From assembly GCF_029203285.1 (NCBI RefSeq), contig NZ_CP115669.1, forward strand, positions 1,178,001-1,242,000: a DNA stretch of 64,000 bases, written 5' to 3'. The notes under the pieces are model-generated. The model worked only from the letters and a program-made list of their open reading frames with translations. It searched no databases and was not told where the DNA came from. Positions within the stretch are counted from its first letter, which is position 1, and the number at the start of each line of letters is the position of its first letter. Source of the stretch: Pseudomonas sp. PSE14 (lineage in GTDB: Bacteria; Pseudomonadota; Gammaproteobacteria; Pseudomonadales; Pseudomonadaceae). Of the stretch, positions 24,498 through 33,680 are shown piece after piece. The position numbers and the translations under genes are program-made.

Positions 24498-26303
24498 TTA
24501 GTGACGCTCCGCGCTGGGCTGCGCCTGGCTCTCGGGCGGTTCGTCCGGCGCGCCGTTGGTCATGTCGCCACGGTTATGCAGCCAGAGCCAGCCGATCAGC
24601 AGCAGGGTCGGAACGCCGAGCAGGGCGGTGAAGAAGAAGAACCGCTCGTAGCCCATGCCTTCGACCATGGTCCCGGAGTAGCCACCGATGAAACGCGGCA
24701 GCAGCAGCATGGTGGAGCTGAGCATGGCGTACTGGGTGGCGGAGAACTTCAGGTTGGTCAGGCTCGACAGGTAGGCGACGAAGGCCGAGGTGGCCAGGCC
24801 GCCGCTGAAGTTGTCGAGCATGATGGTCACCACCAGCATGGTCACGTGCGGCTCCAGCACCTTGAGCAGTGCGAACACGTTCTGGCTCATCAGCTGCGGA
24901 TCGTCGATGGCGCCCATCTGCGCCAGCATGGCGAACAGCAGGTTGGTGGCCGCCGAGGCCGCACCGCCGATGAACAGGATCGGCAGGATGCTGAAGCGGG
25001 CGATCAGCACGCCGCCGGCCGCAGCGCCAACCAGCGTCATGACCACGCCGAACAGCTTGCTGACGGTGGCGATGGTGTCCTTGGTGAAGCCCATGTCGAT
25101 GTAGAACACGCTGGCCATGGTACCCATGACGGTGTCGGACATCCGGTAGGTGGAAATCAGGCCGAGCAGCAGCAGCGCCTGCCAGCGGTAGCGGCGAACG
25201 AACTCGGTGATCGGCGTGAGCACCGGTGCCATCAGCAGGCGGCCTGGCGCGGAAATGCAGCTCAGGGCGATCAGCAGGTACAGCGAGGCCAGCCACCACT
25301 TGCCGGTACTGGCCATGCCATAGAACGCAGTGCTGGTCACCAGCAGGATGATCAGCACCATCACCGACACGGCCTGGTGGACGAAGTCGAACTGCGGCAG
25401 GCCCTTGCCATGTACGGCGAGCAGCAGAGGGCGGCGCACCTTCGACAGCAGCTCGCGCACCGGGCGGATCTGCCGCCGCCCGTGCGGGGTCATGCAGATA
25501 CCGATGAAGATGGCGTAGAGCGCGGCGCGTGGCCAGGCCTGGTTGGTCAGTGCGGTGAGCATCGCCGGCACCGAGATCAGCAGTACCAGCAACTGCAGTA
25601 CCGAGAGCACCTGGTGGTTGAAGGCGAATGCCGAGCTGCCGGCCTGGGGCTGCACGTTCACCGGCGGCTCGCGCATCAGCAGGGTGGTGATCAGGCCGGG
25701 GAGGATGGCCAGCGAACACACCGCGTAGGTGAGCGCCCAGGCCGACTGGCTGTAATGCAGGACGCTGGAGCCGGCCCACTCGGCGAGGAACAGCACGCCC
25801 GCGGTGGCGAACAGCACGGCGACGCGGTAGCCGGTCATGTAGCAGGCGGCGAGGGCGGCCTGGCGGGTGTTCTCGGCGATCTCCAGGCGGTAGGCATCGA
25901 TGGCGATGTCCTGGGTGGCGGAGCCGAACGCCACCACCATCGCCAGGCAGATCAGCCAGTTCAGGTGCGCTTGCGGGTTGCACAGGGCCATGCCGAGCAG
26001 GCCCAAGGCGATCAGACCCTGGCAGAACACCAGCCAGGAGCGGCGGCGGCCGAGTCGTCCGATGACGGGCAGGCGCCACTGGTCGAGCATCGGCGACCAC
26101 ACCCATTTGAAGGCGTAGACCAGCCCGATCCAGCTGGCGAAGCCGATGGTTTCCCGAGCGACACCCGCCTCACGCAACCACACCGAGAGAGTGGAGAGCA
26201 CCAGCATGTACGGCAGGCCGGCGGCGAATCCCAGCAGCAAAAGCGCGAGGCTGGCGGGAGACTTGTAGGCAATCCATGCCTCTCGCCAGGAATGCTCTTT
26301 CAT
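24498..26303 (-). CDS. ampG: Muropeptide permease AmpG
   Basis: A 601-residue major-facilitator transporter that imports GlcNAc-anhydroMurNAc peptides for cell-wall recycling and beta-lactamase induction. The N-terminus (WIAYKSPASLALLLLGFAAGLPYML) and SATQDIAIDAYRLEIAENTRQ (near residues 129-149) are typical. There are about 14 hydrophobic segments, and a hydrophilic stretch in the middle (around GRRQIRPVRELLSKVRRP) splits the bundle, as in other pseudomonad AmpG, which are longer than the 491-residue E. coli protein. The product feeds the same murein pool built by the mur genes at the start of the window. Confidence 0.93.
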   Translation of the reverse strand: MKEHSWREAWIAYKSPASLALLLLGFAAGLPYMLVLSTLSVWLREAGVARETIGFASWIGLVYAFKWVWSPMLDQWRLPVIGRLGRRRSWLVFCQGLIALGLLGMALCNPQAHLNWLICLAMVVAFGSATQDIAIDAYRLEIAENTRQAALAACYMTGYRVAVLFATAGVLFLAEWAGSSVLHYSQSAWALTYAVCSLAILPGLITTLLMREPPVNVQPQAGSSAFAFNHQVLSVLQLLVLLISVPAMLTALTNQAWPRAALYAIFIGICMTPHGRRQIRPVRELLSKVRRPLLLAVHGKGLPQFDFVHQAVSVMVLIILLVTSTAFYGMASTGKWWLASLYLLIALSCISAPGRLLMAPVLTPITEFVRRYRWQALLLLGLISTYRMSDTVMGTMASVFYIDMGFTKDTIATVSKLFGVVMTLVGAAAGGVLIARFSILPILFIGGAASAATNLLFAMLAQMGAIDDPQLMSQNVFALLKVLEPHVTMLVVTIMLDNFSGGLATSAFVAYLSSLTNLKFSATQYAMLSSTMLLLPRFIGGYSGTMVEGMGYERFFFFTALLGVPTLLLIGWLWLHNRGDMTNGAPDEPPESQAQPSAERH

Positions 26304-26344
26304 GGGGGTTGTATTCCAGCAGATCGAAAATTACGCGAACTCTA

Positions 26345-26719
26345 CTAGGACTGCTCGCTGCTAGGCCAGCCGTGCCGACGTATGTCCACCCTATCGTTAT
26401 GGATTCTGACACCCTCCGCACGCAATCGTGCGCGCTGCTCGTTACCCGACGGAGTACCTTGCGCGAGGCTGATGCGACCGCCCGCGGCGATCACCCGATG
26501 CCAGGGCAGGCGGGTATCGGCCGGCAGTTGTCCGAGAATGCGCCCGACCAGGCGCGCGGCGCGCCCAAGACCGGCCAGGCGGGCCAGTTCGCCGTAGCTG
26601 ACGACGCATCCCTCGGGTACCTGGGCGAGCACCAGGAAGATGGCCTCGCGGCGCACCTGCAGGCTTTCCAGCCCGAGGTCGGCAGGGGGAGCGGGGGAGT
26701 CGGTCTTGCGCTTGGGCAT
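26345..26719 (-). CDS. Alkyltransferase-like protein (ATL, MGMT-family DNA-binding)
   Basis: A small DNA-binding protein related to O6-methylguanine methyltransferase. From MPKRKTDSPAPP it has 124 residues; an alternative ATG at 26755 would add 12, and neither has a clear ribosome site. The winged-helix part is intact (VVSYGELARLAGLGRAARLVG, including the arginine finger region), but the catalytic PCHR motif reads PWHRV. The reactive cysteine is therefore replaced by tryptophan, the hallmark of ATL proteins, which flag alkylated guanine for nucleotide excision repair. Confidence 0.86.
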   Translation of the reverse strand: MPKRKTDSPAPPADLGLESLQVRREAIFLVLAQVPEGCVVSYGELARLAGLGRAARLVGRILGQLPADTRLPWHRVIAAGGRISLAQGTPSGNEQRARLRAEGVRIHNDRVDIRRHGWPSSEQS

Positions 26720-26845
26720 GGCGTGATCACGTTTCGCGGCATACCGGGGCAGCATATCGGGATGTCGGCGATGGGCAAATCGTTGCCGGACTGAAACCCA
26801 TCTGTCAGTGCGGATGAACTTCCCCGGACAGGGGCCGGTCAGTCC

Positions 26846-26873
26846 TTGCTCAAGCGTCGGGTGTCTGGATAAT
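26846..26873 (+). promoter_or_regulatory. Putative sigma-70 promoter for the DUF481 gene
   Basis: TTGCTC (26846-26851), 16-base spacer, GATAAT (26868-26873), about 40 bases before the DUF481 start. Confidence 0.5.
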
Positions 26874-26913
26874 GCCCGGCTTTTTTGCCCACAGAGCCCG
26901 TTGACCCAGACTC

Positions 26914-27915
26914 ATGCTGTCCAGAAACCTGCTGTTTGTTGCACTTGCCAGTTGTTCACTTTCCGCCGTTGCCGACACCGTTTGGCTGAAGAACGGCGAC
27001 CGCCTCACCGGTACGATCAAGCTCTACGACGGCGGCAAATTGCTGCTCAGTACCCAGTACGGCGGCGACATCACCCTGAAGGGCGACCAGATCGCCACCC
27101 TCGAGACCGACCAGAACCTGCTGGTGAAGTACGACGAGGAAAATGGCGAGCACTCCAAGGGCCTCAAGGCCGCCGAGCCAGGCAAGGTCACCCTGGTCAA
27201 TGGTTCGCCACGCACCGTGGACGTGGCCAGCATCGAGCAGATGATGCCGCCCAAGCCGATTCTCGAAGACTGGGTGTGGACCGGCAACGTCGACTTCTCC
27301 CTCGACCACAAGCAGGCCGAGAACGATGTCGAGGACTATGACATCGACTTCAAGACCAACGCCCGCCACGGCCGCTGGCGACACAACCTGCAGGGCGAAT
27401 ACAACCGCGAGAAGAAGAATGACTCGGTCAGCACCAACAACTACTCGGCCGAGTACGCGCTGGACCGCTTCCTCGATGAACACTGGTTCTGGCAGGGCCA
27501 GGCGCAGTACAAGCGCGACTGGGTCGAGGACCTGGAGAAGAAGCGCACCGTCGGCACCGGTCCGGGTTACCAGTTCTGGGACAACGAGCTGGGCGCCTTC
27601 TCCCTGGCTACCCTGATCAACCGCAACGATTACGAATTCACCGATAACGAGAAGGACCACTTCTACTCCAGCAGCGTGAAGTGGGACTACAACCGCTTCC
27701 TGCTGGCCAAGCAGTTCGAGCTGTTCACCAACGGCGAGGTCAGCAAGCCGCTGGAGTCCAACGTGGACTACGAGCTCGATAGCGAGGCGGGTGTGCGTTA
27801 CAAGTTGACCTCCTGGGCGTCCCTGAGCCTCAAGGCGGAATGGGACAAGCTCAGTGGTCACGATGGTGATGTGAACGAGCGTCGCTACACCCTGGGCCTG
27901 GGTGTGGGCTGGTAG
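26914..27915 (+). CDS. DUF481 (YdiY-like) outer-membrane protein
   Basis: A 333-residue exported protein. Residues 1-20 (LSRNLLFVALASCSLSAVA) are a signal peptide with Ala-x-Ala-type cleavage before DTVWLKNGD. Residues about 21-110 form a small beta-rich region (DTVWLKNGDRLTGTIKLYDGG). The C-terminal ~220 residues are alternating polar/aromatic strands (DFSLDHKQAEND, NLQGEYNREKKND, ERRYTLGLGVGW), and the chain ends in Trp, matching the C-terminal signal of outer-membrane beta barrels. DUF481 proteins have no agreed function. A cluster of repeats follows. Confidence 0.85.
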   Translation: MLSRNLLFVALASCSLSAVADTVWLKNGDRLTGTIKLYDGGKLLLSTQYGGDITLKGDQIATLETDQNLLVKYDEENGEHSKGLKAAEPGKVTLVNGSPRTVDVASIEQMMPPKPILEDWVWTGNVDFSLDHKQAENDVEDYDIDFKTNARHGRWRHNLQGEYNREKKNDSVSTNNYSAEYALDRFLDEHWFWQGQAQYKRDWVEDLEKKRTVGTGPGYQFWDNELGAFSLATLINRNDYEFTDNEKDHFYSSSVKWDYNRFLLAKQFELFTNGEVSKPLESNVDYELDSEAGVRYKLTSWASLSLKAEWDKLSGHDGDVNERRYTLGLGVGW

Positions 27916-27944
27916 TGCTTCGACGCCGGCACGCGCTGCTTTCC

Positions 27945-28035
27945 GTAGGAGCGGAGCTTCTCCGCGAAATCCCGGCGTTGGGACCGCTGTTGTGGCCGGC
28001 CTTGCAGCCGAATCGCGGATAAGATCCGCTCCTAC
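27945..28035. repeat. REP-like inverted repeat (variant)
   Basis: GTAGGAGCGGAGCTTCTCCGCG opens it, and GCGGATAAGATCCGCTCCTAC closes it in inverse orientation. The outer eight bases match the main REP arm (GTAGGAGC) but the inner palindrome differs (GCGGAG/CTCCGC). Together with the next element it fills the 350-base gap 27916-28265. Confidence 0.75.
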
Positions 28036-28046
28036 AAGATCAAAGG

Positions 28047-28165
28047 CCCCTCACCCTAATTCTCTCCCGCAAGCGGGAGAGGGGACTGTTCGGTGCAGGT
28101 TGAACCATAGTGTCAGCCGGCTCGGAGGGCTCCCTCTCCCTGAGGGAGAGGGCTGGGGTGAGGGG
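28047..28165. repeat. Composite intergenic palindrome (CCCCTCACCC family)
   Basis: The outer arms CCCCTCACCC (28047) and GGGTGAGGGG (28156) are inverted. Inside are two smaller hairpins, CTCTCCCGCAAGCGGGAGAG and CCCTCTCCCTGAGGGAGAGGG-like. The layout, paired small hairpins inside a bigger one, is typical of a dispersed intergenic repeat or a non-autonomous mobile element. Confidence 0.7.
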
Positions 28166-28219
28166 GAAACGCAGGCAGGGATTAACCCGGTAGAAGACAG
28201 TTGCTCCTACGAGAGCTCC

Positions 28220-28254
28220 AATAAAAAGCCCCGCACTAGGCGGGGCTTTTTATT
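28220..28254. terminator. Terminator after the FabG-like gene (bidirectional shape)
   Basis: AATAAAAAGCCCCGC, short loop, GCGGGGCTTTTTATT. Twelve bases downstream of the minus-strand reductase stop, with T tails on both strands. Confidence 0.88.
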
Positions 28255-28265
28255 GGCCGGGGAGA

Positions 28266-29024
28266 TTACAGACGCAGACCGCCGTCCAGCTCCAGCACGC
28301 GGCCGGTGTAGTAGTCGTTCTCGAGGATGTAGGCCACCGAGTGGGCGATTTCCATCGGCTTGCCCAGGCGCTTGAGCGGAATGCCGGAGGTCATTTTCTC
28401 CAGGGCCTCGGGCTTCATGCTGGCGACCATGTCGGTCTCGATGAAGCCCGGTGCAACGCCGGCCACGCGGATGCCGTAGCGCGCCAGTTCCTTCGCCCAG
28501 ACCACGGTGTCGGCGGCGACACCGGCCTTGGCCGCGGAGTAGTTGGCCTGGCCCATGTTGCCGGCGCGGGAGATGGAGGAGATGTTGATGATCGCGCCTT
28601 CGTTCTTCAGTTCGATCATCTTCGCGGCGACTTCACGGGTGCAGAGGAACACGCCGGTCAGGTTCACGTCGATCACCGCCTGCCACTGGGCAAGGCTCAT
28701 CTTGCTCATCTCGCCGTCCTTGACCTTGATGGTCAGGCCGTCACGCAGGATGCCGGCATTGTTGACCAGGCCGTTGATGGCGCCGAAGTCGCTGGCGACC
28801 TGGGCCACCATATGGGTAACCTGTTCCTCATTGGCGACGTTGCACAGATAGGCGCGAGCGTCACCGCCGGCGGCCTTGCAGGCAGCCACGGCTTCGTCCA
28901 GTTTTTCGGCGTTGAGGTCGACCAGCGCCAGGCGGGCGCCCTTGGCGGCGAGATACTCGCCCATGGCACGCCCCAGGCCCTGACAGCCCCCGGTGATGAT
29001 GATGACCTTGTCTTTCAATTGCAT
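28266..29024 (-). CDS. SDR family oxidoreductase, 3-oxoacyl-ACP reductase (FabG-like)
   Basis: A 252-residue short-chain dehydrogenase starting at [19 protein letters not shown]. The much longer open frame upstream overlaps the divergent HugZ-like gene and has no SDR features. The cofactor loop [12 protein letters not shown], an NAG motif ([11 protein letters not shown]), the catalytic Ser ([10 protein letters not shown]), YSAAK (Tyr-x-x-x-Lys) and the C-terminal [12 protein letters not shown] segment are all present. [10 protein letters not shown] after strand 2 carries an acidic residue, suggesting NAD(H) preference. The likely role is reduction of 3-oxoacyl substrates; it is not in a fatty-acid operon. 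Confidence 0.85.
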   Translation of the reverse strand: MQLKDKVIIITGGCQGLGRAMGEYLAAKGARLALVDLNAEKLDEAVAACKAAGGDARAYLCNVANEEQVTHMVAQVASDFGAINGLVNNAGILRDGLTIKVKDGEMSKMSLAQWQAVIDVNLTGVFLCTREVAAKMIELKNEGAIINISSISRAGNMGQANYSAAKAGVAADTVVWAKELARYGIRVAGVAPGFIETDMVASMKPEALEKMTSGIPLKRLGKPMEIAHSVAYILENDYYTGRVLELDGGLRL

Positions 29025-29132
29025 CTGAACAACCCCACGAACAGTTTCTGGTGAGAGGCCTCGCCGGCAGCTGAGAACAGAGTCATCCTGCCCGTCCGTT
29101 TTACGACGGATTCTTTGCGAGGAGTCATAAAG

Positions 29133-29870
29133 GTGAGCGTGAAAGCCGCTAAGAATGCCCGAGAATTGCTGCTCAAGGAATACCGCGCAGTCCTCTCCAC
29201 CCACTCGAAAAAGTGGCCGGGATTCCCCTTTGGCTCGGTGGTGCCTTACTGCCTGGACGCGGCGGGCCGGCCGCTGATCCTGATCAGCCGCATCGCCCAG
29301 CACACCCATAACCTGCTGCAGGACGGCAAGTGTTCGCTGCTGATCGGCGAACGCAGCGCTGACGACATCCAGGCCGCCGGCCGCCTGACCCTGCTGGCCG
29401 AGGCGCGGCAGATCGAGGACGTGGACGCCATCGCCGACGCCGCCGAGCGCTACTACCGTTACTTCCCCGGTTCGCAGGACTACCACATCGTCCATGACTT
29501 CGATTTCTGGGTGCTGGAGCCGGTGCAATGGCGCTACATCGGCGGTTTCGGCGACATCCACTGGCTGAGCGCCGAGAGCGTGCCGCTGGCCAATCCCTTC
29601 GTCGGTGAAGTGGAGCGCAGCATGGTCGGGCACATGAACAGCGACCATGCCAATGCCGTGGCGCACTATGTCCAACTGGCCGAACTGCCGGGCGAGGCAA
29701 CGCCGGAGCTGGCGGGAATTGATACAGAAGGTTTCCACCTGCGTATCGGCCAGGTCCTGCACTGGCTGCCCTTCCCCGCGCCGTGCGGCGATCCTGGCGA
29801 GGTCCGCCAGGCGCTGGTGCAGCTGGCGCGGGCGGAGGTCTGGCCGGGCAATGAAGTGATCCAGGCTTGA
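29133..29870 (+). CDS. HugZ-type heme utilisation / PNPOx-like protein
   Basis: A 245-residue protein with an N-terminal split-barrel flavin-binding-type domain ([42 protein letters not shown]) and a C-terminal DUF2470-like domain ([19 protein letters not shown]). This layout is that of the HugZ/HutZ family linked to heme degradation or iron acquisition. No heme transport genes are near, so the assignment is by family only. The start is the GTG at 29133 with AGGAG at 29118-29122; a second GTG at 29139 is possible. Confidence 0.78.
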   Translation: MSVKAAKNARELLLKEYRAVLSTHSKKWPGFPFGSVVPYCLDAAGRPLILISRIAQHTHNLLQDGKCSLLIGERSADDIQAAGRLTLLAEARQIEDVDAIADAAERYYRYFPGSQDYHIVHDFDFWVLEPVQWRYIGGFGDIHWLSAESVPLANPFVGEVERSMVGHMNSDHANAVAHYVQLAELPGEATPELAGIDTEGFHLRIGQVLHWLPFPAPCGDPGEVRQALVQLARAEVWPGNEVIQA

Positions 29871-29944
29871 GCGACCCTTGAAATCAGGGCGGGGCGTCGC
29901 CACCTAGCCTTTACCCGGGCAATTGCCCCGCCAAGGATTCACTG

Positions 29945-30412
29945 ATGCGAGTTCCCCTTTTTCTGATTTTGTTGTTCCCGCTGATCGAACTGGCCGTGAT
30001 GATCAAGGTCGGTAGCGTGATCGGCGTGGGTTGGACCCTTCTGTTGATCATCGCCGGCGCCTTCATCGGCGCCGCGGTGCTGCGCGTGGCCGGCTTCGCG
30101 ACCGCGATGCGCGCCCGTGAGCGCCTGAGCCGCGGCGAGTTGCCCGAGCAGGAAATGCTCGATGGCCTGGTCATCGCCGTCGGTGGCGGCCTGCTGATGC
30201 TGCCGGGTTTCATCAGCGACATCATCGGCCTGTTCTGCCTGATCCCCTTCACCCGTCACCTGATGCTCGGCCGTGTGCGCCAGCGCATACAGGAGCAGGC
30301 CATGCGCCGGCGCGCCTTCGCCGACGATCCCGCTGCCCAGCAGCGTGGTGGCCCCAATGTGATTGAAGGGGAATACCAGCGCCGCGAGGAAGACCGCGAC
30401 CGTCTGCGTTGA
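29945..30412 (+). CDS. fxsA: FxsA family membrane protein
   Basis: A 155-residue inner-membrane protein of the FxsA family, first known for suppressing F-plasmid exclusion of phage T7. The hydrophobic N-terminal part has FLILLFPLIELAVMIKVG and a Gly-rich helix (IIAGAFIGAAVLRVAG); the central part LLMLPGFISDIIGLF is the best conserved. The C-terminal tail is basic and charged. fxsA beside groES is the usual gammaproteobacterial order. AAGGATT precedes the ATG. Confidence 0.88.
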   Translation: MRVPLFLILLFPLIELAVMIKVGSVIGVGWTLLLIIAGAFIGAAVLRVAGFATAMRARERLSRGELPEQEMLDGLVIAVGGGLLMLPGFISDIIGLFCLIPFTRHLMLGRVRQRIQEQAMRRRAFADDPAAQQRGGPNVIEGEYQRREEDRDRLR

Positions 30413-30472
30413 GCGGCGAGCGGCCCTGGCTGCCCGCGGCGTCCATCCGAGTAAAAATTTTTTCTTCATACC

Positions 30473-30500
30473 CTTGAAATGCCTTGTAGCGACCTTATGT
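30473..30500 (+). promoter_or_regulatory. Sigma-32 (RpoH) heat-shock promoter of groES-groEL
   Basis: CTTGAAA (30473-30479), a 13-base spacer, CCTTATGT (30493-30500). This matches the RpoH consensus CTTGAAA-N11-16-CCCATnT well. It lies about 150 bases upstream of groES; the leader holds a six-base hairpin (CCTGTC/GACAGG, 30527-30543). No CIRCE inverted repeat is present. Confidence 0.85.
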
Positions 30501-30648
30501 ACCGGTCACCGCAAGGTCCCTGTCACACGGACAGGCTGCTCTTTACGCGACTCGCCAACCGGGTCGCAAACCGGCACCGCCGGATTCAACAAAACCTGCC
30601 GGGCATCGATCCGGCCGTTGGAAATCACTGTTTGGGAGAGTTACGACT

Positions 30649-30942
30649 ATGAAGCTTCGTCCTCTGCATGACCGCGTCGTCATCCGTCGCAGCGAGGAAG
30701 AGACCAAGACCGCAGGCGGCATCGTGCTGCCGGGTTCCGCCGCCGAGAAGCCGAACCGCGGTGAAGTAGTCGCCGTCGGCGCCGGCCGCGTGCTGGACAA
30801 CGGCGAAGTTCGCGCTCTGGCAGTGAAAGTGGGTGACAAGGTGGTCTTCGGCCCGTACTCGGGCAGCAACGCCATCAAGGTCGACGGTGAAGAGCTGCTG
30901 GTGATGGGCGAGTCCGAGATCCTCGCCGTCCTGGAAGACTGA
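30649..30942 (+). CDS. groES: Co-chaperonin GroES
   Basis: A 97-residue subunit of the heptameric lid of the GroEL chamber. It begins [18 protein letters not shown], has the mobile-loop region [21 protein letters not shown] (about residues 20-40) and ends [17 protein letters not shown] precedes the ATG. groEL follows 49 bases downstream with no terminator between; both are driven by the heat-shock promoter. Confidence 0.99.
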   Translation: MKLRPLHDRVVIRRSEEETKTAGGIVLPGSAAEKPNRGEVVAVGAGRVLDNGEVRALAVKVGDKVVFGPYSGSNAIKVDGEELLVMGESEILAVLED

Positions 30943-30979
30943 TCCAGTCCGTCCCCCCAACCCACTGAATTCGATTTAG

Positions 30980-32632
<1,653 letters not shown>

Positions 32633-32657
32633 GCCACCCGGCATCTGCTGTAAGAAG

Positions 32658-32683
32658 AAGCCCCGCCTAGGCGGGGCTTTTTC
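32658..32683 (+). terminator. Terminator after groEL
   Basis: AAGCCCCGCC/GGCGGGGCTT with minimal loop and TTTTT. It isolates the heat-shock operon from the fluoride-regulated gene behind it. Confidence 0.9.
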
Positions 32684-32712
32684 ATGCGTGAGGGTTATGC
32701 CAGACTGCGCAG

Positions 32713-32830
32713 CAGGAGATGGCATTCCTCCTTCAACCGCCCTCGTGGCTGATGATGCCTACGCATTGACCTGGAAAGGCGCGTAGGCGCTCGCCTGCAG
32801 CCTGTCCAAAACATCCCTCCCAAGGACAGG
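32713..32830 (+). promoter_or_regulatory. Fluoride riboswitch (crcB motif) with predicted translational switch
   Basis: The aptamer (32713-32764) follows the published crcB-motif layout: stem GGAG/CTCC, loop AUGGCAUUC, then UUCAACCGCC, UGGCUGAUG, AUGCCUAC. The pseudoknot pairs GGCAT (32721-32725) with ATGCC (32755-32759). Downstream, GCGTAGGC (32781-32788) is exactly complementary to GCCTACGC (32757-32764) and so competes with the pseudoknot. CCTGTCC (32801-32807) pairs with GGACAGG (32824-32830), which contains the crcB ribosome site AAGGA, 7 bases before the ATG. The aptamer call is firm; the switching mechanism is inferred from base pairing. Confidence 0.92.
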
Positions 32831-32833
32831 ATC

Positions 32834-33217
32834 ATGTGGAAATCCATTCTCGCCGTATCCCTTGGCGCCGCCCTCGGTGCGCTGCTGCGCTGGATGCTCG
32901 GGCTCAAGCTCAACACGCTGCTGCCTTCCCTGCCGCCGGGCACGGTGGTCGCCAACCTGGTGGGCGGCTACATCATCGGCGCGGCCATCGCCTTCTTCGC
33001 CAATACCCCCGGCCTCGCGCCAGAATGGCGGTTACTGATCATTACCGGTTTCTGTGGCGGGCTGACCACCTTTTCGACCTTTTCGGCCGAGGTCGTGGTG
33101 CTGCTGCAGCAGGGCCGTCTGGTCTGGGCGCTGGGCGCGGTCGCCACGCACCTGGTGGGTTCGCTGCTGATGACCATGCTGGGTCTGCTGTCGATCCACT
33201 GGCTGATGGGGCGATGA
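32834..33217 (+). CDS. crcB: Fluoride ion channel CrcB/FluC
   Basis: A 127-residue four-helix membrane protein that exports fluoride as a dual-topology dimer. It has [13 protein letters not shown] near the N-terminus, the polar Asn motif [13 protein letters not shown] (near residue 41) and the signature [15 protein letters not shown] (near 74-88) with the Phe and Ser/Thr residues that line the pore and the central ion site. A fluoride riboswitch lies directly upstream and a DUF190 gene 16 bases downstream, so the function is supported by sequence, regulation and neighbourhood. Confidence 0.95.
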   Translation: MWKSILAVSLGAALGALLRWMLGLKLNTLLPSLPPGTVVANLVGGYIIGAAIAFFANTPGLAPEWRLLIITGFCGGLTTFSTFSAEVVVLLQQGRLVWALGAVATHLVGSLLMTMLGLLSIHWLMGR

Positions 33218-33233
33218 AAACGGGGAGGTAGAG

Positions 33234-33554
33234 ATGAACGGTTTCCAGTTGAAGTTCTTCACCCAGCAGGACCGCAAGCATGCCGGCCTGCCGGTGGCCC
33301 AGTGGCTGCTGGAGGAGGCGCGGCGGCAAGGTGTGCGCGGCGCGACCCTGATGACTGCGAGCGAAGGATTCGGCAAGACCGGGCGGATTCACTACACGCA
33401 TTTCTTCGAGCTGGCCGATCAGCCGCAGGAGGTCACCATGGCGGTGACCGCCGAGGAGTCAGAACGGATCTTCGCGGTGATCCGCCAGGCCGGGGTCAAG
33501 TTGTTCTACGTGAAGACTCCGATCGAGTTCGGGGTCGTCGGCGAGGACGAGTGA
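33234..33554 (+). CDS. DUF190 (PII-like) protein
   Basis: A 106-residue soluble protein of the DUF190 family. Its core, with AQWLLEEARRQGVRGATLMTA and EGFGKTGRIHYTHFFELAD, has a ferredoxin-like fold related to PII signal proteins. DUF190 genes very often lie next to crcB, and the same arrangement is seen here (16-base gap; GGGAGGTAGAG ribosome site). It is likely controlled by the same riboswitch transcript and may sense a ligand in the fluoride response; the ligand is not known to me. Confidence 0.85.
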   Translation: MNGFQLKFFTQQDRKHAGLPVAQWLLEEARRQGVRGATLMTASEGFGKTGRIHYTHFFELADQPQEVTMAVTAEESERIFAVIRQAGVKLFYVKTPIEFGVVGEDE

Positions 33555-33607
33555 GCCACGCCCAGCGCCGGGGCGGCTCGGCGCCGTTACCGCGCTCTCA
33601 TTCGAAT

Positions 33608-33645
33608 GTGAAATTTCTGTCAAACCCGTTTAAGTTCCATTTAAG
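33608..33645 (-). promoter_or_regulatory. Candidate ColR box and TTTAAG direct repeat upstream of colR
   Basis: On the minus strand, 33608-33623 reads TTGACAGAAATTTCAC, close to the ColR-binding consensus I recall from P. putida (YYnASnnYTTTTTCAC). Next to it, TTTAAG occurs at 33629 and 33640 on the plus strand, spaced 11 bases, which is one helical turn and typical for OmpR/PhoB-class regulators. Together these could support autoregulation of colR. This is inference from motifs. Confidence 0.45.
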
Positions 33646-33680
33646 GAAGATAGGCTAGGGTGCACTTCGGAGGAGAGTTC

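Noticed and set aside
24501-26348. 615-codon plus-strand frame opposite ampG
   Set aside because: Antisense shadow: Gln/His/Gly-rich translation without hydrophobic segments or motifs, opposite a clear permease.
30421-30648. CIRCE/HrcA operator at groES
   Set aside because: No TTAGCACTC-N9-GAGTGCTAA-like repeat; only a short CCTGTC/GACAGG hairpin is present.
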